Below are positions 8,146 through 17,879 of a stretch of DNA of 64,000 nucleotides, piece after piece. Numbering within the stretch: the stretch's first letter is position 1; the number at the start of each line of letters is the position of its first letter. A program made the translations under genes and the position numbers. Below the pieces are notes generated by a model. That model did not search any database and was not told the DNA's origin. It saw only the letters and a list, made by a program, of their open reading frames with translations. Origin of the DNA: Pseudomonas sp. GD04091 (GTDB taxonomy: Bacteria > Pseudomonadota > Gammaproteobacteria > Pseudomonadales > Pseudomonadaceae); contig NZ_JAOEBG010000006.1 of NCBI RefSeq assembly GCF_029836165.1, positions 62,001-126,000 on the forward strand, written 5' to 3'.

Positions 8146-9489
8146 ATGCCGACCTGTACGCTTCACCCCCTGCCCTACCAGCCTGACCCCGCTTTCTATT
8201 TCGCCCGCCTGCGTGCGGCGCCCGGCGCGATCCTGCTCGACAGCGCCCGCCCTGGCGCCGAGCGCGGCCGCTACGACCTGCTCAGCGCCTGGCCACTGCA
8301 GCAGCTGCAGGCACAACCCGACGAAGGCGGCCAGGATTACCTGTGTCGGTTGCGCCAGGCCCTGGCCGATCTGGGGCAAGCACAGCTGCCCGACGGGGTC
8401 GAGCTGCCATTCGCCGGTGGCCTGATCGGTTACCTGAGCTACGACTTCGGCCGTCGCCTGGAACAACTGCCCACGATCGCGATCGATGACCTGGAGCTGC
8501 CTGATGCACGGCTTGGGCTGTATGCCTGGGCACTGGTGTCCGATCATCGGCTGGGCAGCAGCCAGCTGGTGTTCCACCCGAGCCTGCCCCTGGCCGAGCG
8601 GCAGCGCCTCATCGCATTGTTCGAAGCCAGCGCGCCGGCCGAGCCCGGCGAGTTCAGGCTGCTCGCACCAATGACCGGCGACCTTCGCGCCGAGCAGTAC
8701 CGGGCGGCATTCGACCAGGTCCAGCGCTACATCCAGGCCGGCGACTGCTACCAGATCAACCTCACCCAGCGCTTTTGCGCACCCTGCCAAGGCGATCCAT
8801 GGCGCGCCTACCAGGCCTTGCGCGCCGCCTGCCCAACGCCGTTCTCCGGTTATCAGCAACTGGATGACAGCACCGCCGTGCTGAGCTTCTCGCCCGAGCG
8901 CTTCATTCGCGTCAGCCAGGGCGAAGTCGAGACCCGCCCGATCAAGGGCACCCGCCCACGCGCCGCCGACCCGGCCGAGGACGCGCGCAACGCCGCCGAA
9001 CTGCTGGCCAGCCCCAAGGACCGCTCGGAAAACCTGATGATCGTCGACCTGCTGCGCAACGACATCGGCCGTACCTGCCGCACCGGCACGGTCAGGGTGC
9101 CGGAGCTGTTCAGCCTGGAGAGCTACCCCAACGTCCACCACCTGGTAAGCAGCGTGGTCGGCCAGTTGGCCGACGACAAGGACGCCCTGGACCTGATCGC
9201 CGGCAGCTTCCCTGGAGGCTCTATCACCGGCGCGCCGAAAATCCGCGCCATGCAGATCATCGACGAGCTGGAACCCACGCGTCGGGCGCTGTACTGCGGC
9301 TCACTGCTGTATCTCGACGTGCGCGGCGAAATGGACAGCTCCATCGCCATTCGCAGCCTGCTGATCAAGGATGGCCAGGTCAGTTGCTGGGGCGGCGGCG
9401 CGGTGGTGGCCGACTCGGATTGGCGGGCCGAATATGAAGAGTCGATCGCCAAGGTGCGAGTGCTGATGGAAACGCTGCAGGCCTTGTGA
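8146..9489 (+). CDS. pabB: Aminodeoxychorismate synthase component I
   Basis: Converts chorismate plus ammonia (from the PabA glutaminase subunit) to 4-amino-4-deoxychorismate for folate synthesis. The 447 residues match PabB. The chorismate-binding domain shows the PabB-specific PIKGTRPR, whose lysine is the nucleophile that distinguishes PabB from anthranilate synthase TrpE, followed by RNDIGRTCR, GGSITGAPKIRAM and YCGSLLYLD. The N-terminal part (FAGGLIGYLSYDFGRRLE) is also typical. It stands alone between two REP regions, with no pabA or pabC alongside. Confidence 0.95.
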   Translation: MPTCTLHPLPYQPDPAFYFARLRAAPGAILLDSARPGAERGRYDLLSAWPLQQLQAQPDEGGQDYLCRLRQALADLGQAQLPDGVELPFAGGLIGYLSYDFGRRLEQLPTIAIDDLELPDARLGLYAWALVSDHRLGSSQLVFHPSLPLAERQRLIALFEASAPAEPGEFRLLAPMTGDLRAEQYRAAFDQVQRYIQAGDCYQINLTQRFCAPCQGDPWRAYQALRAACPTPFSGYQQLDDSTAVLSFSPERFIRVSQGEVETRPIKGTRPRAADPAEDARNAAELLASPKDRSENLMIVDLLRNDIGRTCRTGTVRVPELFSLESYPNVHHLVSSVVGQLADDKDALDLIAGSFPGGSITGAPKIRAMQIIDELEPTRRALYCGSLLYLDVRGEMDSSIAIRSLLIKDGQVSCWGGGAVVADSDWRAEYEESIAKVRVLMETLQAL

Positions 9490-9503
9490 TCGGCGACGCC
9501 TGC

Positions 9504-9584
9504 TTCGCGGGCAAGCCCGCTCCCACAAGGCCTGCGCCACTGCCGGAATCACTCGACAGCTGTGGGAGCGGGTTTACCCGCGAA
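9504..9584. repeat. Inverted REP pair, GCGGGC-type
   Basis: Arms 9504-9527 (TTCGCGGGCAAGCCCGCTCC...) and 9561-9584 are reverse complements with 2 mismatches in 24. This is the second REP subtype in the window, the same as at 61995. It fills most of the pabB-cysH gap. Confidence 0.88.
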
Positions 9585-9696
9585 AGGGCCCGCACAGGCA
9601 GCACAAACCCTTGAGATAAACGTCTGCCCCGCCATTTTTTGTTACCATCTGACCACTACGAGCGCACAGCGCCACTCACCCGATGGAAACCGCCTG

Positions 9697-10431
9697 ATGA
9701 GCCAACCCTTCGACGTCGCAGCCCTGGCCGCGACCTATGCCAGCAAGTCCCCGCAGGAGATCCTCAAGCTCGCCTTCGAACACTTCGGCGACGACTTGTG
9801 GATCTCCTTCAGCGGCGCCGAAGACGTGGTGCTGGTGGACATGGCCTGGAAACTGAACAAGCAGGTCAAGGTGTTCAGCCTCGACACCGGCCGCCTGCAC
9901 CCGGAAACCTACCGGTTCATCGACCAGGTGCGCGAGCAGTACAACCTGCCGATCGAAATCCTCAGCCCGGACCGCGACAAGCTCGACCCGTTCGTCAAGG
10001 AAAAGGGCCTGTTCAGCTTCTACAAGGACGGTCATGGCGAGTGCTGCGGCATCCGCAAGATCGAGCCGCTGCGCCGCAAGCTGGCTACGGTCAGTGCCTG
10101 GGCCACCGGCCAGCGTCGCGACCAGAGCCCAGGGACCCGCAGCCAGGTGGCGGCCCTGGAAATCGACAGCGCCTTCTCCACTCCCGAGCGCACCCTGTAC
10201 AAGTTCAACCCCCTGGCGCAGATGACCAGCGAGGAAGTCTGGGGCTATATCCGCATGCTCGAGCTGCCCTACAACAGCCTGCACGAGCGCGGCTTCATCA
10301 GCATTGGCTGCGAGCCGTGCACCCGCCCCGTGCTGCCGAACCAGCACGAGCGTGAAGGGCGTTGGTGGTGGGAAGAGTCGACCCAGAAGGAATGCGGGCT
10401 GCACGCTGGCAACCTGATCAGCAAGGCCTGA
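9697..10431 (+). CDS. cysH: Assimilatory adenylylsulfate (APS) reductase
   Basis: Reduces APS to sulfite and AMP with thioredoxin electrons, in cysteine biosynthesis. The 244-residue protein starts [12 protein letters not shown]. The longer frame from 9562 runs back through the REP element and is not used. The [4Fe-4S] cysteines that define APS rather than PAPS reductases are present in GECCGIRK and GCEPCTRP, and the catalytic cysteine is in the C-terminal KECGLH. The substrate-binding [13 protein letters not shown] is also intact. It is convergent with cysB, the activator of cys genes, 184 bp away. Confidence 0.95.
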   Translation: MSQPFDVAALAATYASKSPQEILKLAFEHFGDDLWISFSGAEDVVLVDMAWKLNKQVKVFSLDTGRLHPETYRFIDQVREQYNLPIEILSPDRDKLDPFVKEKGLFSFYKDGHGECCGIRKIEPLRRKLATVSAWATGQRRDQSPGTRSQVAALEIDSAFSTPERTLYKFNPLAQMTSEEVWGYIRMLELPYNSLHERGFISIGCEPCTRPVLPNQHEREGRWWWEESTQKECGLHAGNLISKA

Positions 10432-10442
10432 AATAGCGGGGG

Positions 10443-10562
10443 CCTGTGGGAGCGGCCTTGCGTCGCGAAAGGGGCGCGCAGCGCCCCCGGATTCCGAGCC
10501 ACCATCAAAATTGCTAGGGGCTGCTGCGCAGCCCATTCGCGACGCAAGGCCGCTCCCACAGG
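10443..10562. repeat. Inverted REP pair (27-bp perfect arms) between cysH and cysB
   Basis: Arms 10443-10469 and 10536-10562 are exact reverse complements, with inner GGGGCGCGCAGCGCCCC and GGGCTGCTGCGCAGCCC stems. A third, degenerate half (CCTGTTGGAGCGGTCTTGTG) begins near 10596. It lies between two convergent genes and could serve as a bidirectional transcript end. Confidence 0.9.
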
Positions 10563-10615
10563 GCTGGGCGATCCCCTACAGGGAAACGTGATCCCCTGTT
10601 GGAGCGGTCTTGTGA

Positions 10616-11599
<984 letters not shown>

Positions 11600-11717
11600 T
11601 CAGAGACGGTAGGTCACCGGCGCGCCGGTCGCGACGAGTTATAACTATATTAGTGGCTTGAGAAATAAATCTAGAACTATTTTGTTACGATCGCCGGATA
11701 AAGTCCTACCTCCAGAG

Positions 11718-12215
11718 TCACGACTTCCTACGCCCAAGGTGTTGCGCCAACGGCACCATGTAGACCGGCACCGGCGACAGTTGCAGCAACCGTACCGCCG
11801 TGCGACCGATCGGCACATCCACGCCAGCGCCTGCGCTGTGGCTGCCGAAGATCAGCAGATCGACCGCCAGGCGCTGGGCCTGCTCGAGGATCACCTGGGC
11901 GGGATCCCCCTGGCGCACGCGCACCGCGCGGATCAGCGCGAGGTCGGCAACCTCCCCGAGTTCATCGCGAAAGTTCTCCAGCACCCGCTGCTCGATGTTG
12001 GCCATCACCGTGTTGACACCCTCGCTGTGCAGCTCATCCAGCGTCTGTTCGTCCAGATAGCTCTGCAACAGCGACTCGGCGAACTGGCCCATGGGCTCGA
12101 CGGCGTGAATCACATACAGCTCTGCTTGGAAGGTCCGCGCCAGGGCCAGGGCGTGCTGCATGACAAAAGGCGCGTATACACCGAGGTCGGTGGCATACAG
12201 CATGGAACGGATCAT
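11718..12215 (-). CDS. Universal stress protein (UspA fold)
   Basis: A 165-residue single Usp domain: beta-strand start MIRSMLYATDLGVYAP, the YVIHAVEP strand, and a C-terminal nucleotide-loop region LLIFGSHSAGAGVDVPIGRTAVRLL. The last segment departs from the G-x2-G-x9-G(S/T) ATP-binding consensus only slightly, so ATP binding is plausible but not certain. The ATG at 12215 is preferred over longer frames because of a GGAGGTCG ribosome site 3 nt before it. It is a monocistronic gene between cysB and a PanE-like reductase. Confidence 0.85.
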   Translation of the reverse strand: MIRSMLYATDLGVYAPFVMQHALALARTFQAELYVIHAVEPMGQFAESLLQSYLDEQTLDELHSEGVNTVMANIEQRVLENFRDELGEVADLALIRAVRVRQGDPAQVILEQAQRLAVDLLIFGSHSAGAGVDVPIGRTAVRLLQLSPVPVYMVPLAQHLGRRKS

Positions 12216-12310
12216 TCGACCTCCTCGACTGCCGCTACGGCAGAGCAAGCTTGAGCTTAGCAGTGCCATGGGCAGTCGCTCGCCCGTCCGGCGCACAGCC
12301 GCCGCAGGGT

Positions 12311-13273
12311 TCAGCCCTGCCGGTTGCGCCGGTCGATGAACGCCAAGGACTGGTACAGGGCCTCCATGCGCGGCAGCGCGCAACCCGCCGCACGGGCGCG
12401 CACCAGCGGTTCGGCGTAGATCGCCTGCAGCTCCAGCGGCCGCTGCTGGGCATGGTCATGGTACATGCTGGGCCAGTAGTCCGGCATGTTCTCAGTGACT
12501 CGGAACAACTGCTCGGCATATCCGGCCGGCAACTCATGACCGCATGCCCGGGCCCCTTCCACCACTTCCGCCATCAAGGCCTGGATGAGCGCACGACTGT
12601 CAGCGTCGCCCATCAGCGGCGTGGTGCTGGCCTGCAGCAGCACCGACAGGCCGTTGTAGGGGACGTTCCACACCAGCTTCTGCCAGCGCGCCTGGTTGAG
12701 ATCGGCCATGGCCTGGGAGTCGATGCCCGCTGCGCGGAACAGCCCGGCCCCCTCCTCCACCACGGCGGCGCCACCCTCCGACGCCGGGCCGCTGTGATAG
12801 CCCAGATTCACCGCGCCCAGCGACTGGTGGCGGATCACACCGGGGCGCTCGCGGTTGACGCAGATGAAACACAAGCCACCCAGCAGGTGCATGTCCGGAC
12901 GCAACGCCGGGCGCAGTTGCTCCTCGACGCCGAGGCCATTCTGCAACAGCACCACCTTCGCGTGCGGCGCCGCCGCCTGCACGATCAAGGGCGCCAGCTC
13001 TGCGTTGCTGGTGGCCTTGGCGCCCACCAGTAGCCAGTCGCAGGGCGGCATGTCGGCGGCGCAGGCATAGGCCTGGATCGGCATGTGCACCTGGCCATGC
13101 ACCGCACTGTCGAGCTGCAACCCCTGCGCGCGCACGGCTTCGTATTCACTGCGCAGCAAAAAGTGCACGTCGAAGCCGGCACGGGCCAGCATCAGCCCAT
13201 AGAAACCACCGATTGCACCGCTGCCGATGATGCCGATACGGGCATTGCCCACGAGAGGGTCGAGAGACGCCAT
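12311..13273 (-). CDS. 2-dehydropantoate 2-reductase-like oxidoreductase (PanE/ApbA family)
   Basis: A 320-residue NADPH-dependent reductase. It has a Rossmann motif IGIIGSGAIGGFYGLMLARAG at residues about 13-33, the ketopantoate family's VLLQNGLGVEE, and a helical C-terminal domain with WQKLVWNVPYNGLSVL, in which lysine and asparagine match catalytic positions. Many Pseudomonas genomes carry several PanE paralogues and no panB or panC is nearby, so a role in pantothenate synthesis is not certain and the substrate may differ. Confidence 0.8.
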   Translation of the reverse strand: MASLDPLVGNARIGIIGSGAIGGFYGLMLARAGFDVHFLLRSEYEAVRAQGLQLDSAVHGQVHMPIQAYACAADMPPCDWLLVGAKATSNAELAPLIVQAAAPHAKVVLLQNGLGVEEQLRPALRPDMHLLGGLCFICVNRERPGVIRHQSLGAVNLGYHSGPASEGGAAVVEEGAGLFRAAGIDSQAMADLNQARWQKLVWNVPYNGLSVLLQASTTPLMGDADSRALIQALMAEVVEGARACGHELPAGYAEQLFRVTENMPDYWPSMYHDHAQQRPLELQAIYAEPLVRARAAGCALPRMEALYQSLAFIDRRNRQG

Positions 13274-13569
13274 GCCGTGCTCCTGATCGAGGATGATTGT
13301 TGTGAGTCCGACTTACCCGCGACCGATCCGCTGGTAGTCGGTCAGCCACTATACGCGGGCGACCGCGCTGACAGTCAAAGCAGCTGGCCACACGTCAGCC
13401 TTGCTCTGAAATGCCACTTCCCGGCCAAAAACCCTGCGCCGACGGGGACCAGACCATTGTCGCGCCCCCGCTAACGCGCTAAGGTTCGGCCTCCCCGCTG
13501 CGAACAATCTGCTGCTGGGCCGCACGGGGTTTGCTGGCGGCCGGCACCCGTGACCTGACGAGTAACACG
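13274..13569. other. Intergenic region upstream of the DAHP synthase gene
   Basis: 296 bp between divergent genes. I see no convincing ORF, hairpin with T-run or leader peptide. It must hold both promoters. The sequence just before the DAHP synthase ATG has only a weak ribosome site (GACGAG). Confidence 0.5.
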
Positions 13570-14646
13570 ATGGCTGATTTACCGATCGATGACCTTAACG
13601 TTGCCTCCAACGAGACCTTGATCACCCCCGATCAGCTCAAGAAAGAGATCCCCCTCAGCGCCAAGGCCCTGCAGACCGTGACTGCCGGCCGTGAAGTGGT
13701 GCGCAATATCCTCGACGGCAAGGATCATCGCCTGTTCGTGGTGGTCGGTCCCTGCTCGATCCACGACATCAAGGCCGCGCACGAGTATGCCGAGCGTCTG
13801 AAGGTGCTGGCCGAGGAAGTCTCCGACACCCTGTACCTGGTCATGCGCGTGTACTTCGAGAAGCCGCGCACCACCGTAGGCTGGAAGGGTCTGATCAACG
13901 ACCCTTACCTGGATGACTCGTTCAAGATCCAGGACGGCCTGCACATCGGCCGCCAGCTGCTGCTGGACCTGGCGGAGATGGGCCTGCCAACCGCCACTGA
14001 AGCGCTCGACCCGATCTCGCCGCAATACCTGCAGGACCTGATCAGCTGGTCGGCCATCGGCGCCCGCACCACCGAATCCCAGACCCACCGCGAAATGGCT
14101 TCGGGCCTGTCTTCGGCGGTCGGTTTCAAGAACGGCACCGATGGTGGCCTGACCGTGGCGATCAACGCCCTGCAGTCGGTCTCCAAGCCGCACCGCTTCC
14201 TCGGCATCAACCAGGAAGGCGGCGTGTCCATCGTCACCACCAAGGGCAACGCCTACGGCCATGTGGTGCTGCGTGGCGGCAACGGCAAGCCCAACTATGA
14301 CTCGGTCAGCGTCGCCCTGTGCGAGCAGGACCTGGCCAAGGCCAAGATCAAGGCCAACATCATGGTCGATTGCAGCCACGCCAACTCCAACAAGGACCCG
14401 GCCCTGCAGCCACTGGTCATGGAAAACGTGGCCAACCAGATCCTCGAAGGCAACCAGTCGATCATCGGCCTGATGGTTGAAAGCCATTTGAACTGGGGCT
14501 GCCAGGCCATTCCGAAGAATCTCGACGAGCTGCAGTACGGCGTCTCCGTCACCGATGCCTGCATCGACTGGGCGGCCACCGAGAAGACCCTGCGCAGCAT
14601 GCACGCCAAGCTCAAGGACGTATTGCCCAAGCGCCAGCGCGGCTGA
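13570..14646 (+). CDS. aroF: 3-deoxy-7-phosphoheptulonate (DAHP) synthase, class I
   Basis: First enzyme of the shikimate pathway, joining phosphoenolpyruvate and erythrose-4-phosphate. The 358 residues are the length of the E. coli AroF/G/H family. Signatures visible are VVGPCSIHD, MRVYFEKPRTTVGWKG, GARTTESQ and VMVDCSHANSNKDP, with the metal-binding Cys and His. ATG 13570 is preferred to the TTG at 13531. Which aromatic amino acid inhibits it (tyrosine for AroF, phenylalanine for AroG) cannot be read by eye, so the symbol is tentative. A strong intrinsic terminator follows 12 bp after the stop. Confidence 0.92.
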   Translation: MADLPIDDLNVASNETLITPDQLKKEIPLSAKALQTVTAGREVVRNILDGKDHRLFVVVGPCSIHDIKAAHEYAERLKVLAEEVSDTLYLVMRVYFEKPRTTVGWKGLINDPYLDDSFKIQDGLHIGRQLLLDLAEMGLPTATEALDPISPQYLQDLISWSAIGARTTESQTHREMASGLSSAVGFKNGTDGGLTVAINALQSVSKPHRFLGINQEGGVSIVTTKGNAYGHVVLRGGNGKPNYDSVSVALCEQDLAKAKIKANIMVDCSHANSNKDPALQPLVMENVANQILEGNQSIIGLMVESHLNWGCQAIPKNLDELQYGVSVTDACIDWAATEKTLRSMHAKLKDVLPKRQRG

Positions 14647-14658
14647 CACCTGCGCACA

Positions 14659-14689
14659 TGAAAACGCCGGGCAATGCCCGGCGTTTTCA
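14659..14689. terminator. Bidirectional intrinsic terminator
   Basis: AAAACGCCGGGC, 3-4 nt loop, GCCCGGCGTTTT. The T-run on the plus strand ends the DAHP synthase transcript and the matching A-run lets it end the convergent acetyltransferase gene. Confidence 0.9.
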
Positions 14690-14703
14690 TTGAAGGGATT
14701 TGT

Positions 14704-14985
14704 TCAGGCCTTGCTCGAATGGCGCTGCTGGCGCTCCATGTAACGTTCGACATAGGAACACGACGGGATCACGGTGTAGCCCATCTGCTCGGCATACTCC
14801 AGCGCCTTCTCGGTCAGCGCGGCAGCGATCCCCCGCCCGCGCAGGGCGTTGGGAACGAAGGTGCGATAGATGTCCAGCGTCTGCTTGCCCAGGTCCATGT
14901 ACGTGAGGTACGCCCGGTGACCGTCCACGGTGGTCTCGAACTGATGACCGGCCTGGTCATGGTGGATGGTCAGCGTCTCGCTCAT
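14704..14985 (-). CDS. Small GNAT-family N-acetyltransferase (YjdJ-like)
   Basis: A 93-residue minimal acetyl-CoA-binding domain with the pyrophosphate loop ALRGRGIAAALTEKALEYA and a final strand YTVIPSCSYVERYM. This short form resembles plant and bacterial YjdJ-type proteins, with unknown acceptor. Two ATGs lie in tandem (14988 and 14985); the second is chosen because GAGGAG is then 5 nt away rather than 2. It is monocistronic and convergent with the DAHP synthase gene. Confidence 0.85.
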   Translation of the reverse strand: MSETLTIHHDQAGHQFETTVDGHRAYLTYMDLGKQTLDIYRTFVPNALRGRGIAAALTEKALEYAEQMGYTVIPSCSYVERYMERQQRHSSKA

Positions 14986-15474
14986 CATTACTCCTCGCAG
15001 GTCTTGTCGGCAGACCCTTACCTTACCGATGGGATTTATCCGGCGGAGGAACCTCTACGCCACCTGTTGCCCTTGGACAGCAGGACGATCTGGACGTTCT
15101 GCGTCGACGGCACCCTCAAATAGTAGGCGCCGTCAACAAGAATGCTCAAGCTGCCAGGAATGAAAATGCTGACAGCTACCTGCCCCAAGCCTGACAACAG
15201 CAACCGGATGTTCTTGGGCTAAGACGCTGACCGACAGTTAAAGTCACCCTTAGTTCAACAAAAAAGTTCCTGTACTACAGTCGCTTGCGAAGGCTGATCA
15301 AGATTTTCACAGTTTGTTTACAAACCCCGGCGCCGGCGCCGTCCGCAGCATTTTTTTTGCAGTTCTTGCGCTCAGTCAGTTTACTTACTACAAGTAATGG
15401 GTACTATGTACGCCGGCCAGTTTCTCTTTTCCGAGAGATGGCTCTTTAATAGAAAGTCCTTGAAGGGGAACACG
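14986..15474. other. Long intergenic region carrying the oprI promoter/leader
   Basis: 489 bp with no credible gene. Visible elements are the inverted repeat GTTTGTTTACAAAC (15312-15325), the palindrome GGCGCCGGCGCC (15329-15340) followed by an eight-T run (15351-15358), and AT-rich sequence up to oprI with AAGGGGAACACG as ribosome site. oprI is very highly expressed in pseudomonads, so a strong promoter must lie here. I could not choose between several weak matches, and a small RNA ending at the T-run is possible but unsupported. Confidence 0.5.
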
Positions 15475-15726
15475 ATGAACAACGTTCTGAAATTCTCTGC
15501 TCTGGCTCTGGCCGCAGTTCTGGCTACCGGTTGCAGCAGCGTATCCAAAGAAACCGAAGCTCGCCTGACTGCTACCGAAGACGCAGCAGCTCGCGCCCAG
15601 GCTCGTGCAGACGAAGCCTACCGCAAAGCTGACGACGCCCTGGCAGCTGCTCAGAAGGCTCAGCAGACCGCTGACGAAGCCAACGAGCGCGCTCTGCGTA
15701 TGCTGGACAAAGCCAGCCGCAAGTAA
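15475..15726 (+). CDS. oprI: Major outer-membrane lipoprotein I
   Basis: An 83-residue Lpp-type lipoprotein, one of the most abundant outer-membrane proteins of Pseudomonas. The signal peptide ends in the lipobox ATGC with Cys20 as lipidated residue. The rest is a long alanine-rich heptad coiled coil ([20 protein letters not shown] and on). It ends in ...KASRK, and a C-terminal lysine is what Lpp proteins use for covalent attachment to peptidoglycan. An intrinsic terminator follows directly. An L,D-transpeptidase gene lies convergently next to it. Confidence 0.96.
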   Translation: MNNVLKFSALALAAVLATGCSSVSKETEARLTATEDAAARAQARADEAYRKADDALAAAQKAQQTADEANERALRMLDKASRK

Positions 15727-15749
15727 TAATCCTCACGGATTGTTATGGA

Positions 15750-15780
15750 GCCGACCCACTTGTGGGTCGGCTTTTTTATT
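15750..15780 (+). terminator. oprI intrinsic terminator
   Basis: GCCGACCCAC, TT loop, GTGGGTCGGC, then TTTTTTATT. Confidence 0.93.
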
Positions 15781-15807
15781 GCCCGGAAAATGGCCAACCG
15801 GCACATG

Positions 15808-15835
15808 CGAAAAGGCCCGCGCTGAGGCGGGCCTT
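15808..15835 (-). terminator. Intrinsic terminator of the L,D-transpeptidase gene
   Basis: On the minus strand AAGGCCCGC, 6-nt loop, GCGGGCCTT followed by TTCG; stem 15812-15835, 19 bp after the stop codon. Confidence 0.8.
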
Positions 15836-15853
15836 GGGCAAGTAGCGAATTGC

Positions 15854-16828
15854 TTACTGCAGTTCGGGCGGGATGCTCGAGACCATCGGCGCGTTTCCGC
15901 CATTGACCGGCACGGCAATCTCGACCGGCATGCCATCTTCGGCGGCGACCACATCGCGCACCATGTCCCAGTTCATGCGCAAGTTGTTGGCCAGGTCTTC
16001 ACGCTTGAGCAGGGCATTGATCACCGCGGTGTGCTTGTCGACCACCGAGGGGTTGCCATGGTCATCCAGCGGCGTGTGCGCCTCCAGATAAACCTTGCCG
16101 CCACTGAGGCCGAACTTGTACGGCTCGTTGATGATACGTACCGGCGTGCCCACCGGGACCATCTTCGACAGCTCCAGCACATTGTTGTTGAGCATGCGGA
16201 AGCAACCGTGGCTGGTACGCATGCCGATCCCGAACTTCTTGTTCGAACCATGGATCAGGTAGCCCGGCACTCCCAGGGTGAACTTGAACGGCCCCAGCGG
16301 ATTGTCCGGCCCGGCCGGCACCACCGTAGGCAGGATATCGCCATCGGCGGCATGCTCGGCGCGAATCGAGGCAGGCGGCGTCCAGGTCGGGTTCGGGGTC
16401 TTGGCGGTGATTTTCGTGTTCGCGATCGGCGAGCCCCAGCCCTCACGACCGATGCCCAGCGGGAAGGTGTGCACCACGCCCTGCCCCTTGGGGTAGTAAT
16501 ACAGGCGGTACTCGGCGAGGTTGATGACGATGCCCTCGCGCGGGCCCGGCGGCAGGATGTAGCGAGTGGGAAGAATGATCTCGGTGCCGGCGCCCGGCAG
16601 CCAGGGGTCGACACCCGGGTTGGCGGCGATCATTTCCAGGTAGCCCAGGTCATTGGCGGTGCCGATGTCGGCGAAGGTGTCTTCGTACTTGGCCTTGATC
16701 GTCTGGACCTGGCCAACGACATCCTCCCCTGGAGGTGGCAACGGCAGTTCCAGCGCAACAGCGGGGCCTGTCGCCAGCAAGGCGGCCAGGGTCAGGCTAC
16801 GGGTGACGGCAGGAAAGCGCGACAACAT
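15854..16828 (-). CDS. L,D-transpeptidase (YkuD domain) with LysM-like segment
   Basis: A 324-residue secreted enzyme that forms L,D-crosslinks in peptidoglycan or attaches Lpp-type lipoproteins to it. The signal peptide covers about residues 1-26. A LysM-like segment (ANDLGYLEMIAANPGVDPWL) follows at about 55-95. The YkuD catalytic motif HGSNKKFGIGMRTSHGCFRM contains the nucleophilic cysteine and the two conserved histidines at about 200-220. It resembles the ErfK/YbiS/YcfS group that anchors Braun lipoprotein in E. coli. Its convergent position beside oprI fits an OprI-anchoring role, but that is inferred. Confidence 0.9.
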   Translation of the reverse strand: MLSRFPAVTRSLTLAALLATGPAVALELPLPPPGEDVVGQVQTIKAKYEDTFADIGTANDLGYLEMIAANPGVDPWLPGAGTEIILPTRYILPPGPREGIVINLAEYRLYYYPKGQGVVHTFPLGIGREGWGSPIANTKITAKTPNPTWTPPASIRAEHAADGDILPTVVPAGPDNPLGPFKFTLGVPGYLIHGSNKKFGIGMRTSHGCFRMLNNNVLELSKMVPVGTPVRIINEPYKFGLSGGKVYLEAHTPLDDHGNPSVVDKHTAVINALLKREDLANNLRMNWDMVRDVVAAEDGMPVEIAVPVNGGNAPMVSSIPPELQ

Positions 16829-16923
16829 CCGGGAAATCCTTCGAAAGATCAGTCAAGGGGATCGATTGTACACCCGCGCCGAAACAAGCGGGAGGCGCAA
16901 GCATTTCAGATGATGAAAGGCGC

Positions 16924-17205
16924 TCAGAGTTCCGGCCACACCGGGCGCATGCCACGGCGCTGGGCATCGAGGATCGCCCGGCACAGCGGGCACAGGCGCT
17001 CGTCGCGGTAGATCGCGCGCTCCACACCCGACCAGCGCGGCTGCGCCGGCAGCAGGCCGCCACACAAGGTGCGGTCGACGGGCACCCCCAGCTCGAGCTG
17101 GCGGGCGGCCAGGTGGATGCGCACTTCCTGGCAGGCAAACAGGTCGAGCTGTTCATCGGGCTCGATCAGTTGATAGGCGTACAGGGACCAGGCGGGGCGC
17201 GGCAT
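16924..17205 (-). CDS. Small conserved hypothetical protein with paired cysteines
   Basis: A 93-residue protein of unknown function, starting MPRPAWSLYAYQLIEPDEQL. Four cysteines (ACQEV, LCGG and the pair in CPLC) suggest a small metal-binding fold, and the CPLC pair resembles half of a zinc ribbon. ATG 17205 is used; an in-frame start at 17235 exists but the shorter form has the more natural N-terminus. It lies between tesA and the L,D-transpeptidase on the same strand, with a 58-bp gap to tesA. Moderate confidence that it is a real gene. Confidence 0.6.
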   Translation of the reverse strand: MPRPAWSLYAYQLIEPDEQLDLFACQEVRIHLAARQLELGVPVDRTLCGGLLPAQPRWSGVERAIYRDERLCPLCRAILDAQRRGMRPVWPEL

Positions 17206-17263
17206 CGGGGGCACTCGAAACGGGGGGCGCAACATTAGCCGAAAGCGGCCCCCGATAAAAGCG

Positions 17264-17869
17264 TCACAGCAAGGGTTTTATCGTCGGCCAGGCATTTTCC
17301 AGCAGCCGTTGCTGGGCGGTCGCCGCCGGGTGGATGCCATCGGCCTGCATCAGCTCCGGTACCCCGCCCACGCCTTCGAGGAAGAACGGCACCAACGGCA
17401 CCTTTTTCTCGGCGGCCAGTTGCTCGTACACCTGGGCGAACGCCGTGGTGTAGCGCACGCCGTAGTTGGGCGGCAGGCGCATGCCCAGCAGCACGACCTT
17501 GGCCCCCGCCGCGCGGGACTGATCGATCATTGCCGCAAGATTCTGTTGCAATTGCTGTGGCGGCTGCCCGCGCAGGCCATCGTTGCCACCCAGCTCCAGC
17601 ACCACCAGGTCCGGCTTGTGCGCTGCAAGCAGCGCCGACAGCCGCGCCTGGCCACCAGCACTGGTGTCGCCACTGATCGAGGCATTGACCACCTGATCGT
17701 CAAAACCCTCCTTGCGCAACTGCTGTTGCAGCAGGTTGACCCAGCCCTGGCGGGTATCCAGGCCAAAACCCGCGCTGATACTATCGCCGACGACCAGCAA
17801 CGTTCCCGCCGCCGCGCCCTGGGCCAGGCAACACAGGGCCAGACCGGCACTCAACCACCACATTCGCAT
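17264..17869 (-). CDS. tesA: Periplasmic GDSL esterase / acyl-CoA thioesterase I
   Basis: An SGNH-fold serine esterase that hydrolyses acyl thioesters and aryl esters. Residues 1-21 are a signal peptide. All SGNH blocks are present: GDSIS (nucleophile serine), the glycine in NASISGDTSAGG, GGND, and the C-terminal DGIHP with catalytic Asp and His. The 201-residue form from ATG 17869 has GGAG at proper spacing and equals the usual TesA length; longer starts at 17881 and 17950 are rejected. It is divergent from the ABC genes, 10 bp apart, the arrangement also seen in E. coli (tesA/ybbA/ybbP). Confidence 0.94.
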   Translation of the reverse strand: MRMWWLSAGLALCCLAQGAAAGTLLVVGDSISAGFGLDTRQGWVNLLQQQLRKEGFDDQVVNASISGDTSAGGQARLSALLAAHKPDLVVLELGGNDGLRGQPPQQLQQNLAAMIDQSRAAGAKVVLLGMRLPPNYGVRYTTAFAQVYEQLAAEKKVPLVPFFLEGVGGVPELMQADGIHPAATAQQRLLENAWPTIKPLL

Positions 17870-17879
17870 CGGATTCTCC

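Noticed and set aside
15100..15360. Small RNA before oprI
   Set aside because: The T-run follows a palindrome without a proper loop, no promoter could be chosen, and no known RNA family was recognised. It is kept only as a finding.
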